Positions 47,192 to 59,140 of a DNA stretch of 64,000 bases are shown one piece after another. A model generated the notes under the pieces. That model had not been told where the DNA came from. It was given only the letters and a program-made list of their open reading frames with translations, and ran no database searches. Location: positions 3,143,501 through 3,207,500 of the forward strand of contig JAFCIZ010000001.1 of assembly GCA_017871115.1 (NCBI GenBank), in the 5' to 3' direction. Within the stretch, counting starts at the first letter, position 1. Every line of letters starts with the position of its first letter. Source of the DNA: Cunninghamella blakesleeana (lineage: Eukaryota > Mucoromycota > Mucoromycetes > Mucorales > Cunninghamellaceae). The position numbers and the translations under genes were made by a program.

Positions 47192-47678
47192 AATAATAGA
47201 AAGTTATAAATCAGTTTTGTAAACTATGACTAAAAGGAGCTCAGAAAAAATAATATAAAATAAAATGGAAGAGTGGTTCCAAAAAAAAAAGTAGAGCCGT
47301 GTTTTTTTTTAGGAAATCCGTATTTTTTTTAAAACTCAGGAGGCTAAGTCTAATTGGTATTTTAAAAAAGGTCGCAGCATTTTTTTTAGAATTTTTTTTT
47401 TTATCCGCAGTGATAATATATAATGAACTCTTTTTCATTTTTTCCTTTTTCTTCCTCTTTCTTTTCTTTTACTTTCTTTTACTTTTTAATATTTTCTACC
47501 AACTTTTTCACCGCAAATTAACTACTCTTTTATTTATTCAACTTTAACAACTCAACTTTTAAACCTTCAATTTTATTTTTCAATCTTTTTTTTCATCATT
47601 CCATTTATCACAGTTTTTTAATTAATTTTTTTTTTTACAAGTAAAAAAAAAAAACCCCTCTTACAAAAAAAAAAAAAT
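47192..47678. promoter_or_regulatory. Shared divergent promoter region Swd1 / cyclin
   Basis: A 487-bp gap between divergent ATGs. Pyrimidine-rich sequence dominates on the cyclin side (47440-47640), and GGTCGCAGC near 47371 is one of few CG words. No individual site can be assigned. Confidence 0.4.
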
Positions 47679-48800
47679 ATGACTTGCTACGAACCAATCA
47701 ATCACACCCATCCAACCAATGCTCTTACTCCATTTAGTATAATGCATGAATCCAATGAACAAAAGAATTATGTAAAATCACTCGTAGGTAAGTAAAAATA
47801 AAAAATAAAAATAAAAATAGAAAAATCACCTTATTATTATCAGTATACTCATTTTTCTATTTATTCTTTCTATTTATTTATTTATTATTATTATTATTAT
47901 TTTATAGATATGGTGGCTCATACCATCAATACCATTTGGCCTCAGCCCATCCCAAAAAATACCACCAATACCTCGACAGCAACTTCAACAGCATCTTTAA
48001 TGACTTTTCTTCAACACATACTTAAGCATTCACGTACAACTCATTCCACTTTACAATTAGCCCTTTTTTATCTTTTTCGTATTCGACCAAGAATGACCAA
48101 TTGTTTAGATCAGTTGTCAAGTAAAGATCGGCCTTATGTTTTATGTGGAAGAAGAATGTTTTTAGCCTCTCTCTTGAGCGCTCATAAATATTTGCAAGAC
48201 AAAACATATAAAAATAAGGCTTGGACTTCCATTAGTGGACTTCCTGTCGATCAAATCAACCATTCTGAACGTGTGTTTTTATATTTATTGGATTATCAAC
48301 TTTATATTAAAAAAGAAACTTATGATCACTGGCTTACTTTAGTTCAACATCAAATTGGGAAGCCATGCCCATTGTCTTCTAATAATCATCATCAAAATCA
48401 TGCTGTTTCTATGATGATGATGATGGACAAGAAAAAACAAGAGCACAATCAACAACAACACAAAGAATCAACTCTTATGATACCATCATCTACTTCTTCC
48501 TTGGAAAATACACCTTCTACTGTCAATAGTGATGATCATGAATTCTGTCAAAGTCCTGTAACACCTATTATGAATAATAATACTAACGAACTTATTTATA
48601 ATAAGAAAAGAAAAATGAATCTTGACTCTATCATGACAACAACTCCTACTACTACTACCACCATTACCAATCCAACAATTCATTTTATCCCTACCCCTCC
48701 TATGACAGTAAATCACTTGCCTACCCCTCCAAGTGAAAGTGAACATATCCTTCCATCTTTTTCTACTGGTGAAAAAAGAAAATGGTCTTATCTTCAATAA
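47679..48800 (+). CDS. Pcl-type (Pho85-class) cyclin
   Basis: Cyclins of this class activate Pho85/Cdk5-type kinases in cell cycle entry, morphogenesis or nutrient control. Exons 47679-47787 and 47908-48800 give 333 residues. The cyclin box lies at about residues 60-180: FLQHILKHSRTTHSTLQLAL, then YVLCGRRMFLASLLSAHKYL, then NKAWTSISGLP followed by RVFLYLLDYQLYI. These blocks match the yeast Pcl1/Pcl2/Clg1 group better than B-type cyclins. The C-terminal half is unstructured, with Gln/His and Ser/Thr runs, a basic patch KKRKMN, and two repeats of the form PTPP (Thr299 and Thr309) resembling Cdc4/Fbw7 phosphodegrons. The start in exon 1 is the first ATG after an A-rich leader. It is divergent from Swd1. 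Confidence 0.85.
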
Positions 48801-49085
48801 AAAGAAAAAAAAGAATGATTTTTATGTAATAGTCTTTATGGATCCTTTCTTTCTTTCTCTCTTTTTCTCTTATTATTGTTATTTATTATATTATATCAAA
48901 TTATTTATCAATATTTTATATATATATATATAATGATGCTTTTTTTTCTTTTTTTTTTTTGAAAAAAAAAAAAAATATATATACATAATCATTATTACAA
49001 ATTATTCATTCACTCACGCAAAAAAAAAAACTATTTTTTATTTCATAATTGTTTCCTTTATCCTTTCTTTGTAAATCTCTTTTAT

Positions 49086-49118
<33 letters not shown>

Positions 49119-49837
49119 CTATTTACTACTACTTACACATTATTAACAGACATTACTCTTAATATATACAATAATACATATAATAAAACTTTGCACTTTA
49201 TTCATTTTTTATTTTTATTTTTATTTTTATTTTTATTTTGCTATCTATTATTATATATTAGTATTAGTATTATTTACAGTATAGTTATGATGTTTATATT
49301 AAAAATAGTATATATGCATATATAAATATATTTTTAACTTTTAAGTTAATAAAGAAAAAGTTTTAAAAAGGCTATTGTCTTCGTCATATTTTGCCAAGGA
49401 TTACAAAAAAAATAAAATAATTTAACCGAAAAGTTTTCAGCGGAATTTAAAATGCCTTTACCTGAATTTTTTGACCGTAGTGATATTATTATTTTTTATT
49501 TTTTACCAGCTCACTCCATTTTTTTTTCTTTCTCTTTTTTTCTTTTTCATTCTTTTTTTTCATTATTAAGTGGGAGTATTTCATTACCCTTTTTTTTATA
49601 TATTTTTTTTTAAAAAATAAAAAAAAATATATATATTTTTGATTCTTTTTTAATAGTAATATATATTTATATATATATCATTCCTTTTTATTTTTCCATC
49701 ATCATATAATAAATATATTTATAAACTTCATTATAATTCAACTTTTTTTTCAACAACGACAAATATTTATATATATACTCATCTAATTCAATCATTCTTC
49801 TCATCACAATCATTTTTATTACAACTATTTATAAACA
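48801..49837. other. Intergenic, AT-rich
   Basis: Between the cyclin stop and the ORM start. It contains TA tracts near 48915 and 49082, TTTTTA repeats near 49207-49240 and pyrimidine-rich DNA upstream of the ORM gene. No gene is seen. Confidence 0.6.
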
Positions 49838-50037
49838 ATGTCAAGCAGCAAAGATAAAACAGCATTTATGACCTTGGATCAAAGCTCTATGCCCAACTTT
49901 AATTCTTCATGGGTTAATTATAAAGGTAATAAATAATAAATAAGAAATAAGGAATTAATAATAATAAAAACAGAAATAATAATAATAAAATAATAATAAT
50001 AGTAATAATAATAATAATAGTAATAATAATAATAATA

Positions 50038-50088
<51 letters not shown>

Positions 50089-50851
50089 GTAATAAAAATA
50101 GATTATAAATGTATAAATAAAGTCTATTAAATATATTTATAATATATAAAATAATATATTCTATTCCTTACTTTTTGAAAAAATGTATAGGTGCTTGGTC
50201 AACGACTATATTTATTATAGTTGCTCTTAAAGCCTTATTCACAGTAATACCTTTTATCAGTCCCGAAGCAAGTTGGACGTTAACAAATTTATCATTTAAT
50301 CTTGTAAAGTGTTTAAAAAAAAGAAGATAGAGAAAAAAAAAAAAAGAGTTAGAGAAAAAAGATTAAAAGAAAATAAGAGAAAGACCAAGTTCTAATCATC
50401 ATCATCGTCATCTTTTTATTTATCTTTAATTTACTATGATTAGGGCCATTATATTATGTTTCATTGGGTACAAGGAATTCCTTTTGAAAATAATCAAGGA
50501 GCATACGATGGTTTAACTTTATGGGAACAAATAGATGGAGGTGTACAATTTACAGCAACAAGAAAATTCTTAACGGCTGTGCCTATTTGCTTGTAAGTAG
50601 TTTGTTTCTATAATAATAAAGCAGTGTAAATAATATCAACATTATTATAAAAAGGTAAAAATAACGACGTATTTCATTATATATACATACATTGACATAG
50701 GTTTCTTTTAAGTACACATTATACACATTACGACGTATTTTTATTTGGTATCAACTTTTCAGCTCTATTATTAGTATTGGTAGCAAAGTTACCTATTATG
50801 CATCGAGTACGTGTCTTTGGTATCAACAAGATCGATTATGATATAGATTAA
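49838..50851 (+). CDS. ORM1: ORM/ORMDL family sphingolipid regulator
   Basis: ORM proteins sit in the ER membrane and restrain serine palmitoyltransferase, setting sphingolipid levels. Exons 49838-49925, 50191-50303, 50444-50592 and 50701-50851 give 166 residues, within the family range of about 150-220. Recognised blocks: [13 protein letters not shown] at the start of the core, the membrane segments [18 protein letters not shown] and [25 protein letters not shown], then [22 protein letters not shown], which is nearly invariant, STHYTHYDV, and the tail [14 protein letters not shown]. The N-terminus MSSSKDK is short, so the phospho-regulated serine cluster of yeast Orm1/2 is mostly missing, although SSS at 2-4 is present. 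Intron 1 is packed with AAT repeats. Confidence 0.95.
49969..50097. repeat. (AAT)n microsatellite in ORM intron 1
   Basis: About 130 bp of AAT trinucleotide with occasional AGT interruptions, the longest simple repeat in the window, between exons ending 49925 and starting 50191. Confidence 0.95.
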
Positions 50852-51872
50852 AGAATGGTAAAATGGAATGATTAATATATAATATCATCGATAATAAAAA
50901 AACAAAAGAATGGTATCCATATTCATTGGAATATATTTTACTATTTTTTTAAAAAATCATTAGGACTCGATTGACCTTTATTTGTACTATTTAACAATAT
51001 ACTTTTTTCCTTCTATCTACCTTTCACACCATTTCCTCCTTTTTTTATTATTCTACATCCTCTCCTCCTATCTATTTTTTTTTTTTTTTTCGAAATATAT
51101 TCCCTTCACACCCTATATATGTCGCGTTCATTCAATTAATTAACTTAGCAAAAACGTTATCCTCACCACCCTCTTTACGTCTCTCTTTTATTATTATTAA
51201 GTATCATTTTTTCTTTAAAAAAAATGGAAAATCATTATATACATATATGGCCTTTTTTTAATTTAAACTCTTTGAATTTCGAAATGATTATATTGTAAAT
51301 ACATATTTTTTATTATAATTATTATTATTATTTTATTCTCGACATAATAAATAAATAAGTCAATAAAAATAATCATTCTCTTTCTTTCTCTTTCAATTAA
51401 TTGTTCCATATATTTATTTATTTTTTTCACAAGACGATGATCCATAAATGGAAATTACCCTTTCAATCATCATCATTAGCATTCATAGGTACATACGTCC
51501 GCAAGTAAAAGTCTAATAATAACTCCACAATAAATAAAAAATATTTTTTTTACATAAATATTATGATTCCACGTATTATCCTCATTATTCAAAGCTCCTC
51601 TTTAAATAATAACATAAAAGGAATTGAATCCAGAATCCTTTGACAACTACGTAAATCCATTTAAATGATCATGTGAACGTACTTTTTTTTTATTTTATTT
51701 GCTTCGGTTTGCCAAGCCAAAAATTCATTTAAATATTAAGCTTTTTTTTTGAAATGACTTCGCTTTTAAAAAAAGGTTAGTGCGTTAGATGAATTGTTAG
51801 CATAATTCTACCTTTATAAAAACCTCCAATTCTTGGATTACCACTCCATTACGTACTACTACATACCACTAT

Positions 51873-51912
<40 letters not shown>

Positions 51913-52198
51913 GTATATTTATTAATATATGTTTTTTCTTGATTTCTTAATATATGAATTTATCAAATTATTATTTTCATTGCTTTTATTGTATTGCTAT
52001 TGTCTTGTATTAAAATATAATGAAAAAAGAAAAAGTTACTATCAGACCCAAAAAAGGAAACTGAGTTTAAAATGCGGTCTAATTCAAATTCAAAAGAAAG
52101 AGAATGGAAATCATTTTCTTTTTTCTTCTCACTGTTCTTTTTATATAAATATATATACCCGATTTAATTAAAACCATATATTTTATTCATATTTAATA
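50852..52198. other. Intergenic, AT-rich
   Basis: Between the ORM stop and the SVIP-like start. It contains pyrimidine-rich stretches near 51000-51110, a (TA)n tract at about 51882-51911 and short low-complexity frames on both strands with no recognisable product. The last 300 bases presumably hold the promoter of the SVIP-like gene. Confidence 0.55.
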
Positions 52199-52577
52199 AT
52201 GGTAACTAAATAATAATTTTAAATAATACATATAAAGGATAAAATATTAAAGAAAGAGGATTAAAAATAATAGAATAAAACAACTGATTTTTATTTTTAT
52301 TCTCAAAAAAAAAAAGAATTACTTGTGATTAACTGATTTATTTTATAACTATGTATAATAATACAATATAACATATAATAATAAATAGGGAAGTTGTTGT
52401 AGTACACGAAGTAAAGATCAGGGTTATACTTTAGGAGGTGGATCCAATAATACTAATCAGCCAAAAACAGCAACAACAACCCAAGGTCAATCGTTATCAA
52501 ATGGCCAAGTAGTAGGTAATGCTGCAAATGGAAGAGAGGCTATGCTTGCTGCTGCTGAGCAACGTCGTTTAAAGGTA

Positions 52578-52608
<31 letters not shown>

Positions 52609-52881
52609 AATAGAGTTAAAAGTTATTCATAATAAATGTTATATTAGGCTGAGACTCGTGGAGTACAACAAGGTGGTGGTGTTTTAAGTAAAAAATTAAA
52701 TGAACAGCGCGGGAAAAAACCTGAACCTGAACAAAGATCCAAGGAACCTGACTTAGTGGTAATCTTTTAAATATATATATATATAGAATCATAATTATAA
52801 AAATTTATATGAGTTATCTATTTACTAAATACATCGTTTATATTATTATCTATAATTTTCTTTTTATTATAGTGGGATTAA
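52199..52881 (+). CDS. Small acylated SVIP-like Cdc48/p97-binding protein
   Basis: Human SVIP is a 77-residue myristoylated inhibitor of ER-associated degradation that binds p97/VCP through a VIM helix. The model here has exons 52199-52201, 52389-52574, 52648-52758 and 52873-52881, giving 102 residues. The first coding exon is the ATG alone; splicing to 52389 yields MGSCCSTRSK, a textbook myristoylation (Gly2) plus palmitoylation (Cys4, Cys5) signal. Further on, REAMLAAAEQRR contains the exact VIM consensus RX5AAX2R, and it is followed by AETRGVQQGGG, a SVIP-like continuation, and a basic LSKKLNEQRGKK tail. The last exon adds only Trp-Asp. Without the ATG-only exon no start codon is available in frame. 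Binding to Cdc48 and ER or vacuole membrane location are inferred. It converges on the BRE4-like gene. Confidence 0.72.
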
Positions 52882-53876
52882 GAATAGGATATTGCTAACA
52901 TTTTTTATTTATTTAATGGTTTATACCATACAAGCTAATACCTCATTTTTTTAAATTAATTCTTATTCGTTTAGTTATAAATATAAATTATAAATAAATT
53001 TTAAGTCTATTCTATTAAATTTTTAAATTAATGCACCTAAAATAATAATAATAAAATTTCTAACTTTTAAAAAAAACGTTTTTTAATAGTTGGATATTCG
53101 ATTTTTTTTACTTGTTTAAATTTTTTTATACATTGAATTTCTTTCGTATAGCGGTCATTTTATATAGAATCACTTCTTCTTGTATTAATAAGAGATAGTC
53201 ATATGGAATAAGAAAAAAAACCACTGTCTTGAACAAAAAGGAATATCTTGCCAAAAAAAAAAAAAAAAAAAAAAATAGGATCAAAATCACGAATAGAAAA
53301 AGGTGGATGTCATGAATATTAAAAAATACAATACTAAAATAACATGAAGACTAATCCCGAAAATAAAAATAAAATTTCAATGTCTTTATTAAAACAAAGT
53401 TAATCGTATTACTTAAAAAAAGCTATTAATAATGTATAAAAATATCATTATTTTAAATAAAGAAAGAATATCCTTATACAAGAGAGTAGCCATTCTCTCG
53501 AGTAAAAAGAAAGAAAACTAAAATAAAATAAGCCAGCTATCTAGAATGATAGTAAGCCACCGTGTTATATGGATATATAAAAAATCTTGGCTATATAGAG
53601 TATCATTTGAGGATATCCAACTTAAAACCAATTTTTATTTAGGAGCATAATCATCTTTATATTCATGATGGATCCATTTTTATTTTAGTATGCATTTTAT
53701 AAAATCACATATACAAAGCTTTTTTTTTTTTTTTTTTTCAAAATACGGATTCTTTTTTTTAAGAAATGAAAATGTAAATAAAAATATGAGATAAATGATA
53801 TATAAGATTGGTATAATATAATAAAATAATGATAAAAAAAAATGAAGATATATATATAAATGACGAAAAAATAATA
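52882..53876. other. Intergenic, convergent 3' ends
   Basis: Lies between the SVIP-like and BRE4-like stops. It contains a (A)22 run near 53255, poly-T near 53720 and a less AT-rich patch at about 53530-53620 with a small hairpin CTATC-N6-GATAG. No gene is seen. Confidence 0.5.
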
Positions 53877-56800
53877 TTATAACGAATTACTAGTAATAGA
53901 AAGACCATTTAGTCTAGAAGCATCATAGCTCTGTTCCATTGGGGATAAGTCTTCAAATAGATGCTTCCATTGTTCACTTGGTACTAAAGAACCGAATAAT
54001 AAAGTCATATTTTCACCAAGCTAAATTATATAAATAGATTTTTTTTTAAAAAATAAATAAATAGGTATGTCGTAAGTAAATATTAATATAATAAGATATA
54101 GTTCTTTTTTTATTTATTATTATTATTATTACCCTGTCCAATTCTCTTATAATATCTTCCATCATAAGCATATAAGCAAAATAAAAGAGATATAACTGAT
54201 CTTTTTCGACTAAAGAAGGGTGATTTGCATTATTTTTTTTTGATAATAACGTAACGGTATCTTGTCGTAATTGTTGAATTAAAGATTGCCAGGCCATATG
54301 AGCAGGTGGTAAATAAGGTGGTAAAGGTGTCTTTAAACGTAATGCGGAAGCCAAAAGATAGAAGTATAATAATACATTCCCAACCATTTCACGTCGCTCC
54401 TTATTTGCCGTAACACTAAATGTCTGTTGAATATAGATGGACCATTCTTCTTTAAACATCACTGTACGCATGGACATGAATTTATCGACAATATTTTGAC
54501 AAGAGGAAAGCATATCACTGTAAGTTGATACAGGAAAAGCACCTTTTAATCGTGGTTCATTAGGCGTGTGCGCTAGTAAAGTTTGTAAATCAATTAGAGT
54601 ACGCTGTAATCCAAGTTCCAATTCCATAAATTGGTAAGCTGACCATGATTTTTGTTCCAAGGAACCATCTTCATATTTTTTATATGTTGTTGTTGATTTT
54701 GTATCGATATGATTAGCATCATTAGTTGATGAATGTAATGAAATTAATTTTTGGTATAACCATGCTAAACGAAGTATAAAATCAGAAAGGCCTTTACGTA
54801 ATTCTACTCTTGCTTCATAAGGCCATACATATGCTGTTGCTATTAATCCAAGAATAACGCCTACAAGAATGGCTACACACCGAACAACTGCCATTCTCCA
54901 TACTTCTATATTATTCGTATCACGATCATTATATTTGTTAAGCATAACTAAGTTGTATGCTAATAAAGTAAATTGTCCAAATTTTCCATGTTTATTGTGT
55001 AGAATTAACCAAAAATTAGGAATGGAGAATAACCAGGTTAATATGGGCAATACATAAATATTAGCAGGGAACATCATATAAAAAAACATGGCAGTAAAAC
55101 ATCCAAGCATTGTTGAAAATATACGATAAACGGCTACTAAATTAGTACTTCCTACTGTTGGTTGCATAACTACCATAAGCTACAATATATAATAAATAAA
55201 TGAATTATTTTTAATAAATAATTATGGATATGCTTATTTTTACAAGATAAAAAATATAAATAAAATATGTAATTATATAAGCTTACAGTAATAAGTGCCC
55301 ATTCCATTCTCCATTCACGAAATATAGATGCAGTTGACGGTAAGAAAGCAGGAGTGGCCAGCAAAATAGCAGCAATAGTGGATTTGGTAGCATACCGTAC
55401 TTTTTGTAATTTAAATAGAGAAAAGGTTTGCCAGACACTTATAAAGAATTTACGCCATTGAGTAGTTGGTGCTGGTGTATGTAATGTATTCATCATATTA
55501 CGTTCATTTGGTTTAAAACCTTGAAGGGATGATTTCTTGGATACCTTTTTTTCTATGAAAATAAAATCAATAAAAATCAATAATTTATAGGTCAAAATAA
55601 AAGCAATATTTTCTTTTTAAAATAAAATAATATATTTATATATATATATTTAAATAGATTTTTACTTGATGGGTCACCTTTAGAAAAGAAATAACTGAAT
55701 AGTGATGTTTTTTTTGTACGAGCCACAGATAACCTTTGTACGGAATCCACTAGCGTAATTAATTCTTGAGCAAACTCAATCATGTTGTAAACAAAAAAGT
55801 AAATTAAAAAAACATCTTCACCAGGAATCATATCGTTATTATTAATATTATTATTGTCGGGTACAATAAATTGTTGTTGATGTTGATAATCACGATGAAG
55901 CTTTAAATGCTGTATAGCTTCACTTTGGGATACTTCAAATAATTCAATTGCCTTGAGAAGATTTTCTTTTAAAACATAATGGTCAGGTGAGATATTGTTT
56001 AATCTTGATTTTTGTGCCATGGGTGAGAATTTTAATTGTAAATGGAAAATAGTACGCTTGCAAGTATAAGCTAATGATTTCAATGGTCGACGAATGGTTT
56101 GAATATAATCAATCAAAGTGCCTTCAATTATTTCTTCTTTGTTATAGATATCATGGTGTTGGTTATTATTGGGTAAACCTTTCATAGAAGCATCATCATT
56201 TGTGATATAAAATGAATCTGAATGCAATAATGGTGATTGTTGATCTGTACTCAATTCATTAATAGTATCATTCATCAAAGGGCTAGATATTTCCAGAGAT
56301 TCTTTATCAAAACTAAAAGGAGGTGCTGTTACATATGAAGCAGCCACAGCTGATCTTTGTCTACGCATTTCAGATTCCATCTGTCGTCGTCGATAACCAG
56401 CTTTAATACTCCATGTATCACTAGCAGCAGTAGCCATAGGTGAGTTGACAACACTGTTTGTATATTTACCTTGTTTGATAGATGAAGGAGGATGTTGAAT
56501 ATATGAGGGTTCAATAGGTACGTGTTGATTTTTGTTATTGATATAATTGAACTGAATACCACAGCTGCTTCGTAGTCCACCTACATGTTGAGATAATCTT
56601 TCCATACTTTTAATAATCTGCTCATATTCAGTTGCACATCCTCTTATTTGTTGATTCCATAAACATTCTAATTTAGCTTCCTTGAGTGATTTTTGTAAAG
56701 ATGTAAAACTGGCTCTATGTGATTCAATAGCCGTTTGTAGTGTTCCATTTGCTTTAAACTCAGGTAAATCATTATCTAATAAAAATGTTTTCGTCAACAA

Positions 56801-57131
56801 TTTTAAAAGAACCTTATAGGATGTTAATGTAGCTTCCAAATCACATCTATTTAATAATAATAATAGTAAATAAAAAAAGGTATAGATGTTTAAAACATTA
56901 AAATTCTTTTTCTTTTTCCTTTTTTTTAATCTCTTTATTTATTTATTTACTGAAGTTTCTTCGTAGCAGATGATGGCCAAAATATTATACAAGAAGCTAC
57001 AGTAACCAAGGTACCAATGGCAATAGCTGTTGTAATTTGCATTAATCTCGTTATATCAAAATCACCACTATTAGCTGAACCTTCGCGAACGACAATAATA
57101 AATATAATAATAAAACATAAACTTGAAGCTA

Positions 57132-57171
<40 letters not shown>

Positions 57172-58433
57172 AAATAAAGAAAAGATTATATTAATAAAAT
57201 AGATATATATATAATTATTAATTAACTATTTTTTTATTACCAGTTAATACAGGAGGTTTATTCCAATGAGCTTTTAAAAAAGAAATTATAAAAGTAGAAC
57301 CAGCCAACCAAAATAACAGAGAAATGATATGAGCTACAGAAGTAAGTTGATGCTCAATAAAAAAATCTGTAGTAGCCATTGAACCAAGAGAAATGGATAC
57401 AGCAAATAAAGTATAACCCCAGCCATAAAGAGAAGCTTCCACCATTCCACCTAAAGTTTTAGCAGGATTAAAAAAGACTGTAGCAGTTGCAACAAGGTGA
57501 CTTGAAACACGATTATGGCCAATCAGTTCATTTAAAGCAGGAATAAAAGTAAACAATGACCCAACAAAATAGGCAAAGCTACATTTAAGGACAGTTCTTT
57601 GTTGAGGAGTGAAGGTCATCCAAGATCCCATACGATTCAGGAAGTCAATTAATTGGTGCCAACAAGTAGTAGTGGCTGTTTCATTCATTTTTATATCTTG
57701 ATTATATATTTTATTATTATTATTATTGTTGTTGTTACTGTTATTATTATTATTAAATATAGGATCATCACCAAAGATATCATCCGAGTCACTATCATAA
57801 ACATCATTTGAATCTGTTATATCTTCTTGTATAGGCTGAATACTATGGTAATTCGTTTTATGTCGTTGACTATGCAATAAAGGTTGTCTATCCATCATTT
57901 GTTTATTTGTACTATATTAAATAAAATTAAAAAAGAATAATAAAAGAGAAATATTATTATTATGTTTCAAAAATAAATAATAACAAAGGCGCCACTTTTT
58001 ACCAAATAAATACAATTTCTCTTTCACACACTCATATTCACACACATATACAAATGTTTTGTTCTTTTTTTTGTTTATTTATCTGTTTCTTTTATATTTA
58101 ATACCTATAATGTTCCATTCCATTTAAAGAAGGTTGTACAGTATCATTTTCATGAATATCATTATAATCTTGGAATTGAGAATCTAAAGTAGTTGATAAA
58201 GATATAGTTCTTCTTTGTAAAGTGCCATCATCTAATACAACTTCAATTTCACTATTACTTGGTGAAGTTGGTCTGATATCTGCTTTTGAATTATTATAAA
58301 ATGAATAATTTGCATCACTATACTGAGATCTAGGTGAAAACGATTGTTGTACTGGATGTCTTTGTGAAGTGGAAGGAAATGGAATAGGTGTTGCATTTCT
58401 TGGACGCCTTCCTATATCTTGAGGATATGTCAT
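53877..58433 (-). CDS. BRE4: BRE4-like FUSC/ArAE-type membrane protein
   Basis: This family (yeast Bre4, brefeldin A sensitivity; related to aromatic acid exporters and plant ALMT) has two membrane bundles and a large soluble middle. Exons: 58105-58433, 57241-57911, 56951-57128, 55666-56846, 55287-55552, 54133-55179 and 53877-54020, giving 1271 residues. The first bundle (residues about 200-385) includes QQRTVLKCSFAYFVGSLFTF and HLVATATVFFNPAKTLGGMV. A helical middle follows. The second bundle, the FUSC-like part (about 800-1000), includes VRYATKSTIAAILLATPAFL, WRMEWALITLMVVMQPTVG and VRCVAILVGVILGLIATAYVWP. The C-terminal DUF2421-type region ends LGENMTLLFGSLVPSEQWKHL. Two further exons at 58635-58854 may belong to the 5' end, replacing the ATG at 58433. 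Its substrate is unknown. Confidence 0.85.
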
Positions 58434-58634
58434 GTATTGTTATGTAAAACGATATGTTATAGAATATAGATAAAAAACGAAAAAAATAGGTAGAAAGAAT
58501 TAAAGATACGTGTATAAAAAAATAAAAGAAGAAGAAAAAGAAGGAAAATAAAAATTAAAAATGAGTTTTTTTTAGGGAGAATGAGGAAGAAAATTATGTT
58601 GTAACATTTTTTTTTTTTTTTTTTTTTTTTTTAC

Positions 58635-58854
58635 CTAATGAAGCTCCGTTTAAACCACAAACAAGAAGGGGAAGAATTATAGTTTCAGGAACATGTCTAC
58701 AATATAGAAAAATATTTTCATAAGTTTAATCATGATCAATAATTATTTTAAGTATGGTTATTGTTTACTTTTTTTTTTATTTAATGACTATAGTAATATT
58801 TATTTCTTTTAAACTATTTATATTTGTTTCTTACCTTGTTCTAAAAGGAATCAT
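58635..58854 (-). other. Candidate additional 5' exons of the BRE4-like gene
   Basis: Two exon-like segments with good splice sites lie upstream: 58835-58854 (ATG in context AACAATATGA, then donor GTAAGA) and 58635-58696 (acceptor TTGTAG, donor GTAAAA). Joined they read MIPFRTRHVPETIILPLLVC and continue GLNGASL. The phase allows an in-frame join to an acceptor AAG at 58418-58419, entering the BRE4-like frame at DIGRRPRNATP. That would give a 1293-residue protein with a short hydrophobic N-terminus. The alternative is a separate tiny gene or non-coding 5' UTR exons. Confidence 0.5.
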
Positions 58855-59101
58855 ATTGTTAAGTATATACCAAATATGAAGTGTGTTACATAAAAAAGAA
58901 TGAATCTCTTACATAAATGGAGGTTTTAGTTTCAGGGGAAAAGATAACATTGATAATAGAAAATGACCACAATAGTAATTTAGAAAAAAAAATAACATAC
59001 ATGAAAAAGAAAAAAAAAATGGAAAAAAAGGAATATTAAAAGCTGCAGTCGGGCGTAATTTAGTGTGTGGTAATAATAGGAATAAAAAGATTTATTTAAA
59101 A

Positions 59102-59135
<34 letters not shown>

Positions 59136-59140
59136 AGTTT

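Noticed and set aside
52202..52388. Frame upstream of GGAAGTTGTTG as a longer N-terminus without an intron
   Set aside because: An in-frame TAG stop (part of the acceptor AAATAG) precedes GGA, so the segment cannot be read through.
53530..53620. Less AT-rich patch with small hairpin as a structured RNA
   Set aside because: Only a 5-bp stem; no recognisable RNA motif, most likely 3' UTR of one of the convergent genes.
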